DNA from: Acidilobaceae archaeon
GTDB taxonomy: Archaea; Thermoproteota; Thermoprotei_A; Sulfolobales; Acidilobaceae
Length of the DNA: 64,000 bases
Assembly: GCA_025058835.1 (NCBI GenBank)
Contig: JANXEI010000002.1
Location: 124,001 to 188,000, forward strand
Direction: 5' to 3'
The notes under the pieces are model-generated. The model did no database searches. It saw only the letters and a list, made by a program, of their open reading frames with translations, and was not told the origin of the DNA. The number at the start of each line of letters is the position of its first letter. Position 1 is the first letter of the stretch. Of the stretch, positions 31,941-39,075 are shown piece by piece. The translations under genes and the position numbers were made by a program.

Positions 31941-33119
31941 ATGGAGGTCCGGTTACCTGACATAGGGGAGGGGCTGACAGAAGGAGAGATAGTAGAGTGG
32001 CTCGTCAAAGAGGGAGATAGAGTCAAGCAGTTCCAACCCCTCGTGAAGGTCCTCACAGCCAAGGCAACTGTGGAGATACCGTCCCCCTTCGAGGGAGTGG
32101 TTACTAAGCTCCTTGCAAAGCCAGGCGACGTGGTGAAGGTAGGCGAAGTCATAGCGGAGATCTCGAAAGAAGGGGAGGCAAAGCCTGCCGTGGGAACGGG
32201 CGAGGAGGGAGCGCAGGCAGCTGTGATCAGGGCTCCGCCGCGGGTCAGAAAGCTGGCTAGGGAGCTGGGAGTAGATCTTGCATCTGTAAGGGGTACTGGG
32301 CCAGGAGGAGTAATCACCGAGAGCGACGTCATGAGGGCAGCAGAGGAGATGAGAAGAGCCGTCGTAAAGGCGGAGAAACCGGTAACAGTGCCCCAGCAAA
32401 GCTTGCAGAGGGAGGAGAGGATAGCCCTCAGGGGGATAAAGAGGCTTATGGCCTCGAAGATGGTGGAGGCAAAGGCAAAGATACCTCATGCATATATCGC
32501 GGAGGAGGTGGACTTCACAGAGCTGGTGAAACTTCGCGAAAGCCTGAAGGAGGAGGCTGAGAAGAAGGGGGCGAGGCTTACGCTCCTTGCCTTCATTGTT
32601 AAGGCTTTGACGAAGGCACTGAAGAGCTACCCCCTCATGAACGCTAGCCTTGATGAGGGGAAGGGAGAGATAGTCATCAAGAGGTTCTACAACATAGGTA
32701 TAGCGGTGGACACAGAGGAAGGCCTGGTGGTGCCGAACATAAAGGACGCGGACAAGAAGGGGTTGTTCCAGATAGCTAGGGAGATACAGGAGCTCTCCCA
32801 GAAGGCAAGGGAGGGGAAGCTCTCCCTAGAGGATGTGAGTAACGGGACGTTCAGCATAACCAACATAGGCTCGATAGGCACGGTCTTCGGCATGGCCGTC
32901 ATAAACTATCCAGAGGCAGCTATTCTGGGAGTACATAGGATACAAGAGCTGCCTAGGGCCGTTGACGGTAAGGTAGAGCTAAGGAAGGTGGGTATAGTCA
33001 CCCTTAGCTTCGACCACAGGTTTATAGAGGGAGCATATGCTACCAGATTCTTGCTCCACCTCAAGCGGTTGCTAGAGAACCCTGTGCTGATAATGGCACC
33101 GGAGGAGGAATTCAAGTAG
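31941..33119 (+). CDS. pdhC: dihydrolipoamide acyltransferase (E2)
   Basis: About 392 residues from ATG 31941, preceded at 3 bases by the strong site GGTGATC; the GTG at 31932 is inside that site. Domains: lipoyl domain (1-~78) with the lipoyl-Lys in LTAKATVEI (the usual DKA is AKA here), E3-binding domain (~98-135, RVRKLARELGVDLASVRGTG), catalytic domain to the end. The active-site motif reads FDHRFIEGA: the catalytic His is kept but the Asp of H-x-x-x-D-G is Glu, noted in findings. Sits between E1beta and E3. Confidence 0.93.
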   Translation: MEVRLPDIGEGLTEGEIVEWLVKEGDRVKQFQPLVKVLTAKATVEIPSPFEGVVTKLLAKPGDVVKVGEVIAEISKEGEAKPAVGTGEEGAQAAVIRAPPRVRKLARELGVDLASVRGTGPGGVITESDVMRAAEEMRRAVVKAEKPVTVPQQSLQREERIALRGIKRLMASKMVEAKAKIPHAYIAEEVDFTELVKLRESLKEEAEKKGARLTLLAFIVKALTKALKSYPLMNASLDEGKGEIVIKRFYNIGIAVDTEEGLVVPNIKDADKKGLFQIAREIQELSQKAREGKLSLEDVSNGTFSITNIGSIGTVFGMAVINYPEAAILGVHRIQELPRAVDGKVELRKVGIVTLSFDHRFIEGAYATRFLLHLKRLLENPVLIMAPEEEFK

Positions 33120-33128
33120 GTGATCCAG

Positions 33129-34496
33129 GTGGAGAAGTACGATTTGGTCGTGATAGGAGGAGGGCCCGGAGGCTACCCCGCGGCTATCCGCGCTTCACAG
33201 CTGGGACTGAGAGTGGCACTAGTGGAGGAGAGGAGGCTAGGGGGAGAGTGCACGAACTACGGCTGTATTCCCAGCAAGTCCATGCTGAAACCCGTTAACG
33301 CGCTTTACGATCTGTCTAAGATGGCTTTTGTGAGAGGAAAGCTGGAACTAGACTTTGGAGAGTACATGAGCTGGGTAGACTCTATCAAGACTAGGATTTC
33401 TGAGAGCCTCGAGTCCCTCTTGAAGAGATACGACGTTGACATATTCGAGTCAAGAGCTAGGTTGAGCGACGGAGCGGTGGAGCTCAACTCAGGCCCCTCC
33501 CTCAGAGCAGGCAAGTTGGTCATCGCTACAGGCACAGAACCTGCATCTCTGCAGGGACTGGAGGCAGATGGGACAGTTGTTCACGACAACAGGACCATAT
33601 TTAACCTGAGGAGGAAGCCCTCTAGGGTGCTCATAGTAGGGGCTGGCTACATAGGCGTGGAGTTCGCAGGCCTTTTTGCAAAGCTGGGCGCGGAGGTCCA
33701 CGTTGTGGAGGCTCTCGAGAGGGTTCTCCCCACCATGGACGAGGACTTTTCCAAGCTTATCTCGAGGAGGCTCTCCAGGCTCGGCGTGAAGATCTACACT
33801 TCAACTTACGTAAAGGAGGTAGAGAGGAGGGAGGGCTACCTGAGGGCAGGCCTCACTAGTGGCGTGAGCATTGAAGCAGACATAGCCCTTGTGGCGGTGG
33901 GGAGGAAGCCTAGCTCTGTGGGCCTTGGATTGGAAAAGGTTGGGGTGAGGACCGACGGGAAAGGGTATGTGGTAGTGGACGAGACTATGAGGACTAGCAA
34001 TCCAGAGGTGTTCGCTGCAGGAGACATAGCTGGGCCCCCGCTCCTAGCCCACAAAGCATATGTGCAGGGCATTGTGGCAGCGGAGAACGCAGCAGGCCTG
34101 AAATCGTTCTATGAGCCGAAGGTTGTCCCCTCTGTCATATTCTCAGACCCTGAGATCCTCAGCGTAGGCTTGACGGAGGCAGAGGCAAAGAAGGCTGGTT
34201 ACGACGTAGGGGTCACGAAGCTGCCCATAGGGGGAGTGGCGAGGGCACTAATAGAGGATTCCATAGACGGCTTCGTGAAGCTAGTTTACGAAAACTCTAG
34301 CAAGGCTATCTTGGGCATTCACATGGCAGGCCCCCACGCCTCGGAGCTGGCAGGAGAGGCATCGCTAGCGATAGAGATGGGGGCTACGCTCGAGGACCTT
34401 GCTCTCACCATCCACCCCCATCCCACCGTTTCAGAGGCGCTACAAGAGGCAGCGGAGCTGGCGCTAGGGAAGCCAAAACACTATTACAAAAAATAG
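33129..34496 (+). CDS. lpdA: dihydrolipoamide dehydrogenase (E3)
   Basis: Flavoprotein that reoxidises lipoamide with NAD+. 455 residues from GTG 33129, again 3 bases after GGTGATC. FAD-binding LVVIGGGPGGYPAAI, redox-active disulfide GGECTNYGCIPSKSM (C-x4-C), NAD-binding RVLIVGAGYIGVEFAG, second FAD motif EVFAAGDIAG and the His-Glu catalytic pair HPHPTVSEAL are all intact. It closes the four-gene operon; the CBS gene begins convergently 8 bases later. Confidence 0.96.
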   Translation: MEKYDLVVIGGGPGGYPAAIRASQLGLRVALVEERRLGGECTNYGCIPSKSMLKPVNALYDLSKMAFVRGKLELDFGEYMSWVDSIKTRISESLESLLKRYDVDIFESRARLSDGAVELNSGPSLRAGKLVIATGTEPASLQGLEADGTVVHDNRTIFNLRRKPSRVLIVGAGYIGVEFAGLFAKLGAEVHVVEALERVLPTMDEDFSKLISRRLSRLGVKIYTSTYVKEVERREGYLRAGLTSGVSIEADIALVAVGRKPSSVGLGLEKVGVRTDGKGYVVVDETMRTSNPEVFAAGDIAGPPLLAHKAYVQGIVAAENAAGLKSFYEPKVVPSVIFSDPEILSVGLTEAEAKKAGYDVGVTKLPIGGVARALIEDSIDGFVKLVYENSSKAILGIHMAGPHASELAGEASLAIEMGATLEDLALTIHPHPTVSEALQEAAELALGKPKHYYKK

Positions 34497-34503
34497 AGGA
34501 GGT

Positions 34504-34923
34504 TTACTCTCCCCCTATCTCCTCTAGGTGCTCTAGGTACTTCTTGTACGCAGCAGCTATGTCCCTCACAGAGAGCATGCCCTTTACCTTGCCCTCCTCG
34601 TCCACTACCGGTATATGCCTGATCTTTTTCTCCGTCATGAGTATGACAGCTTTGGAGAGGGGCTCTCCCTCATGTATCGTTAAGGGCTCCTTCGTCATGA
34701 CCTCCCCGATCATGGTGTGGAGGGACTTCCCCTCCGCTATTATCCTCACCACGTCCCTCTCGGTGAAGATGCCGATCACTTTGCCCTCTGGACTCGTCAC
34801 GATCACGCTGCTTATGCCCTCCTTGTGCATGATCTTAACGGCGTCCAGCACAGAAGAGGTGGGCTGAACGGTAATGGGGGGCTTCTTCATAACGTCCACA
34901 ATCTTCACGGCTGCATAACTCAT
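34504..34923 (-). CDS. CBS-domain pair protein
   Basis: 139 residues consisting of two tandem CBS motifs: VKIVDVMKKPPITVQPTSSVLDAV to IFTERDVVRIIAEG (residues ~7-70) and IGEVMTKEPLTIHEGEPLSKAV to MLSVRDIAAAYKKYL (~72-130). Such Bateman modules bind adenine nucleotides or other ligands and often regulate other proteins. It has its own TATA-like element (TGTATAATC near 34940) and so is probably separate from the DUF35/thiolase operon upstream. Confidence 0.92.
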   Translation of the reverse strand: MSYAAVKIVDVMKKPPITVQPTSSVLDAVKIMHKEGISSVIVTSPEGKVIGIFTERDVVRIIAEGKSLHTMIGEVMTKEPLTIHEGEPLSKAVILMTEKKIRHIPVVDEEGKVKGMLSVRDIAAAYKKYLEHLEEIGGE

Positions 34924-34972
34924 GTTCTACACCTGACTGATTATACAGATCTAGACTAATATTTTTTCCCAA

Positions 34973-35428
34973 CTACTCCACTGGGATAAAATATAGAATG
35001 TCGCTCAGCACTCCCCTCCTCTCCTCCCTTGGCTTGAAGACAGGCCTCGCCTTGAGCCCCACAAAAACTTTCTCAGCTTTCAGATAGTGAATTAGACCCC
35101 CCTGAGCCCCTTCAGGCTTGAGGAGCGCTATTACCTGCGGCTCCTTCAGCCTCTCCCCCCTCATGTCTTTATAGATAATGGTGTAGGACTCTACCGTCCA
35201 AGGTCCCTGAACTTCTACGAGCTCTCCTCTGCCGTAATCAGGACAGTACGGGCGCGCTGGAACAAGCAAGTCGTTTCCGCACTTAATCCCCAACAATTTG
35301 CCTTCTAGCAATGCTTCTGCAACTCTTTCGCCAAGGGTGCCAGGTGGGTAAACGTACTTCTCTACCTCCATCTCCCCTTCCACATGTGCTACTTCCCCGT
35401 GGCTGCCCCTCTTGTTCACCTTCACCAC
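34973..35428 (-). CDS. DUF35 OB-fold protein with decayed zinc ribbon
   Basis: 151 residues. An N-terminal rubredoxin-like ribbon segment (LLGIKCGNDLLVPARPYCPDYG) precedes the OB-fold strand ELVEVQGPWTVESYTIIY and the KEPQVIALLKPEGAQGG block of the DUF35 family (acyl-CoA-associated proteins). Two of the four zinc ligands are gone: C-x-x-C has become CGND and the second C-P-x-C is CPDY. Overlaps the other DUF35 gene by 7 bases. It is the last gene of the operon that starts at 38275 and probably binds one of the thiolase-like proteins. Confidence 0.82.
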   Translation of the reverse strand: MVKVNKRGSHGEVAHVEGEMEVEKYVYPPGTLGERVAEALLEGKLLGIKCGNDLLVPARPYCPDYGRGELVEVQGPWTVESYTIIYKDMRGERLKEPQVIALLKPEGAQGGLIHYLKAEKVFVGLKARPVFKPREERRGVLSDILYFIPVE

Positions 35429-35949
35429 CTCTCAAAGCACTCTATGTCTGTTATGCTACCCCTCCTCTCCCCCTCTGGCCTCCAGCGAGGCCTAACCCTC
35501 GCGCCGAAGACCTTTCCCCCCTTTACCTCCTCCTCAGTTACTCCGCATAGCCTGTGGAAGATGCCCGGGAAGTCCGGCTCGTCCCCTCTATAGCCGGGGG
35601 CGTCCAGCCTGATTATGGCGACCACTTCAGGCTCCCTTAGCTTAGCTCTCCTAGCTGAGATGTAGCTGACAGAGGCCGTTTCCACCCGTCCCGTTCCTGG
35701 CAGCTCCACCCACTCTCCGGCTGGGGAGTGACAGTACTCACAGAACTCGCGGGGCGGCACCATGATCCTCCTACAGGAGTTACAAGTTCTCCCCACGATT
35801 TTCCCCTCTCTGAGTCCCTTGAGGAAGACGGAGAGAGCCTGCCCTGCGCTGTAAGCATACTTTGCTGTGGGCTTGTACTCGATTACCCCTGCCATCCTCT
35901 TGAGCTCTTCCTCCTTTACGTATCTGCCTGGGATCCCCATTTCTATCAC
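35422..35949 (-). CDS. DUF35 zinc-ribbon/OB-fold protein
   Basis: 175 residues. The zinc ribbon is intact: GRTCNSCRRIMVPPREFCEYCHS (four Cys, residues ~54-74), followed by the OB domain GEWVELPGTGRVETASVSY and VVAIIRLDAPG. DUF35 proteins are known to form complexes with thiolase-fold enzymes, for example bridging thiolase and HMG-CoA synthase in archaea, or activating a thiolase-like aldolase in steroid degradation. It overlaps the thiolase-like gene upstream by 4 bases (translational coupling). Confidence 0.9.
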   Translation of the reverse strand: MIEMGIPGRYVKEEELKRMAGVIEYKPTAKYAYSAGQALSVFLKGLREGKIVGRTCNSCRRIMVPPREFCEYCHSPAGEWVELPGTGRVETASVSYISARRAKLREPEVVAIIRLDAPGYRGDEPDFPGIFHRLCGVTEEEVKGGKVFGARVRPRWRPEGERRGSITDIECFERW

Positions 35950-37133
35950 CTCGACAGCACTATGACAGTACCTGCCTGCATGAGGTCTCCCCAGGAGTTA
36001 GCTACCGCCTTGTGTAGAGACTTCTTCACCTGCCTTGCGCCAGCCTCGTATCTCAGCTGCCAGAAGAGCTCTGCCGTCTTCATGACCCCGGAGGCCGCTA
36101 TAGGGTTACCCATGCCCAGCAACCCTCCGCTGGGGGACACTGGTAGCTCTCCGCTCCTCTCGAAATATCCCTCCCTCAACAGCTTCGGGGCCTCACATCT
36201 CCTAGCTAGCATAAGCCCCTCTAGGTTGTGAAGCTCCTTGTAATCGAAGGGGTCATGGGGCTCTGCCACGTCTATCTCCTTCCACGGCCTCTCTATGCCG
36301 GCCATCTTGTAGGCCATCCTTGCTGCCTGCTCCACATACCTCGGGTAAGAGAGGTCCCTGTTGTACCAGAAAGAGCTGTCCAAGGCGAAGCCTACGCCCT
36401 CTACCCACACTGGAGTGTCCGTGATCTTCCTAGCCACGCTTTCCCTTGCCAGCACGAGGGCCGCAGCTCCGTCGCTGACTGGACTTATGTCGAGCAGCTG
36501 GACCGGCCACACTAGCGTCTCGCTCTTTAGCACATCCTCCACAGTTATGTTTGCCGGAGCCTGTGCATGGGGGTTGTCTAGGGCGTTCCTCTTGTTCTTC
36601 ACGGAGACCAGCGCTATGTCTTCCTTACTCACTCTACACTCGTGCATGTACTTGGCCATCTCCAACGCGAATATCCAAATGAGGTTAGGCCCCAGAGGCC
36701 TTTCCAGAATGGGATGCCATATGTAGGCGAAGACCCCTTGGGGATGGGGGTAAGCGTGGCTCATCTTCTCCTCCCCCACGGCGAGCACTGTCTTGCATAA
36801 ACCGCTGGCTGCATGCCACCATGCAGTTATGGGAACCATCACTCCAGTGCCTCCTCCCACCGCGACTCGGATCACAGGCTTGGAGAAGCCTCCTGCTCCG
36901 TCAGCTAGGTACTCCCCTTTCATGTGCACGCCATCGAATGCGTCAACGGCAGAGCCGATCACTACACAATCTATGTCCCTCAGCGTGAGGCCCGCAGAGT
37001 CGAGGGCCCTACTAGCAGCCTCCCAGGCGAGCTCCTGCGGAGTCTCCAGGAGCCTCCTGGCGAAGAGGGTAAGGCCTGCTCCGACAATTGCCACCCTGTC
37101 CTTTACGTGGACGTTAGCCCTCACAGCCCTCAC
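35946..37133 (-). CDS. thiolase-fold protein without catalytic Cys/His (B)
   Basis: 395 residues, SCP2-type thiolase superfamily by overall order (VAIVGAGLTLFA at the start, RNALDNPHAQAPANITVEDVL in the middle, SPSGGLLGMGNPIAASGVMKTAEL near the end). Where thiolases have the nucleophile Cys the sequence reads RVAVGGGTGVMV, where they have G-H-P it reads GMGNPIAAS, and the C-terminal Cys/His segment is AVANSWGDLMQAG. It therefore cannot work as a normal thiolase. Related proteins with DUF35 partners are known as aldolases or as non-enzymatic scaffolds. Overlaps both neighbours by 4 bases. Confidence 0.85.
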   Translation of the reverse strand: MRAVRANVHVKDRVAIVGAGLTLFARRLLETPQELAWEAASRALDSAGLTLRDIDCVVIGSAVDAFDGVHMKGEYLADGAGGFSKPVIRVAVGGGTGVMVPITAWWHAASGLCKTVLAVGEEKMSHAYPHPQGVFAYIWHPILERPLGPNLIWIFALEMAKYMHECRVSKEDIALVSVKNKRNALDNPHAQAPANITVEDVLKSETLVWPVQLLDISPVSDGAAALVLARESVARKITDTPVWVEGVGFALDSSFWYNRDLSYPRYVEQAARMAYKMAGIERPWKEIDVAEPHDPFDYKELHNLEGLMLARRCEAPKLLREGYFERSGELPVSPSGGLLGMGNPIAASGVMKTAELFWQLRYEAGARQVKKSLHKAVANSWGDLMQAGTVIVLSR

Positions 37134-38275
37134 CTAGAGAGGACAGCGACTATAGAAGTGTAGGTGGGAACCCCCCTCCAGCTCGCCACTATGGCTCTCT
37201 CCCCCTCTACCTGCGTCCCCCCTGCCTTCCCCCTGAGCTGTAACACCGCTTCCAGAAGCCTCACCAGTCCTGTGGCCTCGAAAGAGGTGCCGAGGGAGAG
37301 AGAGCCCCCGCTGGGGTTCACTGGGTAGCCCCCTTTCGCATCGAAGTGTCCTGCTTCGAGCAGCCTATGAGCACCTTCGGGGGCCAAGCCTAGCTCCTCT
37401 AGCGAGAGGAGCTCCATGAAACTGAACCTGTCCTCCACCTCTGCGAAGTCCGTTTGCCTCCGCGGATCGCTAATGCCTGCCTGCCTATACGCCTCCCTAG
37501 CCGCTGCCTTCATGGACGGCATCCTTCCCCACTCGTGCCACTCCATAGTGCCGCTCCCTACCTCAGTTGACCACCAGATCCCCTCCAGCCAGACGGGCTC
37601 CCCCTTTAGCTCCCGCGCCTTCCTCTCAGATGCGATAACAACGTTCACAGCAACGTCAGTGTAGCCGGCTATCTCGTAGGCGGTGAGCGGGTATACTACC
37701 GGCTCTGAAGCCATCACGTCCTCTATGGTTATCCTAGCAGCGTGAGGGGCTCTCGCGTTCCTGAGGCCCCTGTTCCTGTTCTTTACTGCTACAAGAGCCA
37801 AGTGCTCCCTCTCCGCGCCGCTCCTCTTCATGTATGCCACCGCGTCGAGTCCTGCAGGGAAGAGGGGGTTGCCGGGCCCAAGAGTCCGGAGCTGGGGGTC
37901 GAGAGCTAGCTCGTAAACCCCTTGAAGGGTCTTGACGTCACTGGGCTTTGCATGGGTCTCTACCGCGACCACCTCTGCTAGACCACTCCTTATCATCATG
38001 AAAGCTTGACCTACGCACTGGAGACCGTCGCCGGCAACAGTCATGGTCGGCCTCATGACGCCTCCGATCGGATCGGGAGCGAACTCGTCGCTTATGGCAA
38101 TGCCCTCCCAGAAGTCCTCCTGGCAGGAGACGAAGACGTCTATGTCCTCCCGCGCCTCGACTCCTGCGTCCTCGTAGGCCCTAACGGCAGCCTCGTACAT
38201 CATCTCTGCGAACGAGAGCTCCGGGACGGAAGGCCTAAAACCGTGCCACCCTATGCCGAGAACGGCCGCCCTCAA
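37130..38275 (-). CDS. thiolase-fold protein without catalytic Cys/His (A)
   Basis: 381 residues starting at TTG; first gene of the thiolase/DUF35 operon. Thiolase layout: AVLGIGWHGF at the start, MTVAGDGLQCVGQAFMMI where the nucleophile loop should be (no Cys at the expected position), RNRGLRNARAPHAARITIEDVM, and VNPSGGSLSLGTSFEATGLVRL where G-H-P is replaced by G-T-S. Not closely similar to protein B, so the two probably make an A/B hetero-complex. Promoter TATA at 38306-38314. The chemistry is unknown; the partner DUF35 proteins suggest an acyl-CoA substrate. Confidence 0.85.
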   Translation of the reverse strand: MRAAVLGIGWHGFRPSVPELSFAEMMYEAAVRAYEDAGVEAREDIDVFVSCQEDFWEGIAISDEFAPDPIGGVMRPTMTVAGDGLQCVGQAFMMIRSGLAEVVAVETHAKPSDVKTLQGVYELALDPQLRTLGPGNPLFPAGLDAVAYMKRSGAEREHLALVAVKNRNRGLRNARAPHAARITIEDVMASEPVVYPLTAYEIAGYTDVAVNVVIASERKARELKGEPVWLEGIWWSTEVGSGTMEWHEWGRMPSMKAAAREAYRQAGISDPRRQTDFAEVEDRFSFMELLSLEELGLAPEGAHRLLEAGHFDAKGGYPVNPSGGSLSLGTSFEATGLVRLLEAVLQLRGKAGGTQVEGERAIVASWRGVPTYTSIVAVLSR

Positions 38276-38305
38276 CGGCCTCTCCTCGTGGGTTCAGTCT
38301 AGGAA

Positions 38306-38314
38306 GTTATATAC
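38306..38314. promoter_or_regulatory. bidirectional TATA box, Nudix/MoaD versus thiolase-like operon
   Basis: GTTATATAC reads as a TATA box on both strands. To the right it predicts initiation near 38336, almost at the Nudix ATG (38341, leaderless); to the left near 38284, about 9 bases before the TTG at 38275. Confidence 0.55.
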
Positions 38315-38340
38315 GCTACACTGAGTATGAGGGGCATGCT

Positions 38341-38817
38341 ATGGCTAGAGAGTATCCGAGGAGCCCCCAGGTAGGAGTGGGCTGCGTTTTAGTCAGGAGA
38401 GGGGAGGTGTTGTTGGTTAAGAGGAAGTATCCGCCTGGAAGGGGGAAATGGAGCGTACCAGGGGGACATGTAGAGCTGGGGGAGGACCTGCTAGAAACTG
38501 CGGTCAGGGAGCTAGAGGAGGAAACGGGCCTAAGGGCTAAAGCCGTAGGGGTCATCAATGTGGACACGCTGATCGTGAGGGACCTAGAGGGGAGGATCAA
38601 GTACCATTACGTTCTCGTAGATGTGCTCATGAAAGAGCCGAAGGGAGAGCTGAGGCCCTCGGAAGAGGTGGCAGAGGCGAGGTTCTTCCCGCTGGGGGAG
38701 GTCCTCCAGCTGGACCTCACCAGGTCCTCGAGGGGACTACTGGAGAAGTTGTCCAAGGGAGGACTACCCATAGAAAGCCCTTTACCCCAAGATAAGTACG
38801 AATACGTGGAGGGGTAA
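38341..38817 (+). CDS. Nudix hydrolase
   Basis: 158 residues. Residues ~41-63 carry a complete Nudix box: GGHVELGEDLL then RELEEETGL, matching G-x5-E-x7-R-E-U-x-E-E-x-G-U. It hydrolyses a nucleoside diphosphate linked to another moiety, for example ADP-ribose or oxidised nucleotides; the substrate is open. N-terminal strand VGVGCVLVRRGEVLLVKRKYPPG is typical of ADP-ribose-type members. The MoaD gene follows by 3 bases. Confidence 0.93.
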   Translation: MAREYPRSPQVGVGCVLVRRGEVLLVKRKYPPGRGKWSVPGGHVELGEDLLETAVRELEEETGLRAKAVGVINVDTLIVRDLEGRIKYHYVLVDVLMKEPKGELRPSEEVAEARFFPLGEVLQLDLTRSSRGLLEKLSKGGLPIESPLPQDKYEYVEG

Positions 38818-38820
38818 AGA

Positions 38821-39075
38821 GTGAGCGTGATCGTGAGGGTCTACGGAGATCTCAGGGAGGTACTGGGTTGGAGCCAAAAGGAGGTGGAGAGAGGGAGGAA
38901 CCTGGGGGAGACCCTCAGGAAAGTCCCCCTCCTTTGGGAATCCATAAGCAAGTACCCCTTTGACACCTTGATAATACTGATAAACGGTCGAAACGCCCGG
39001 CTCTCAGGAGGTTTGGAAGCAGAGGTAAAGGAGGGGGATGTTATAGACGTCTTCCCGCCTGCGGCAGGCGGCTAG
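38821..39075 (+). CDS. moaD: MoaD/ThiS-family sulfur-carrier protein
   Basis: 84-residue beta-grasp protein starting at GTG. N-terminal strand VIVRVYGDLREVLGW and a C-terminal VIDVFPPAAGG ending exactly in Gly-Gly, the residue pair that is activated to thiocarboxylate. It may donate sulfur for molybdopterin or act as a SAMP-like protein modifier. The 3' end is convergent with moeA, overlapping it by 4 bases, so it sits within a molybdenum-cofactor neighbourhood. Confidence 0.92.
   Translation: MSVIVRVYGDLREVLGWSQKEVERGRNLGETLRKVPLLWESISKYPFDTLIILINGRNARLSGGLEAEVKEGDVIDVFPPAAGG

Noticed and set aside
35946-38275. Reading the two thiolase-like genes as thiolase plus HMG-CoA synthase of the mevalonate pathway
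   Set aside because: Neither protein has the catalytic Cys of thiolase or of HMG-CoA synthase, and both have thiolase, not synthase, overall order.
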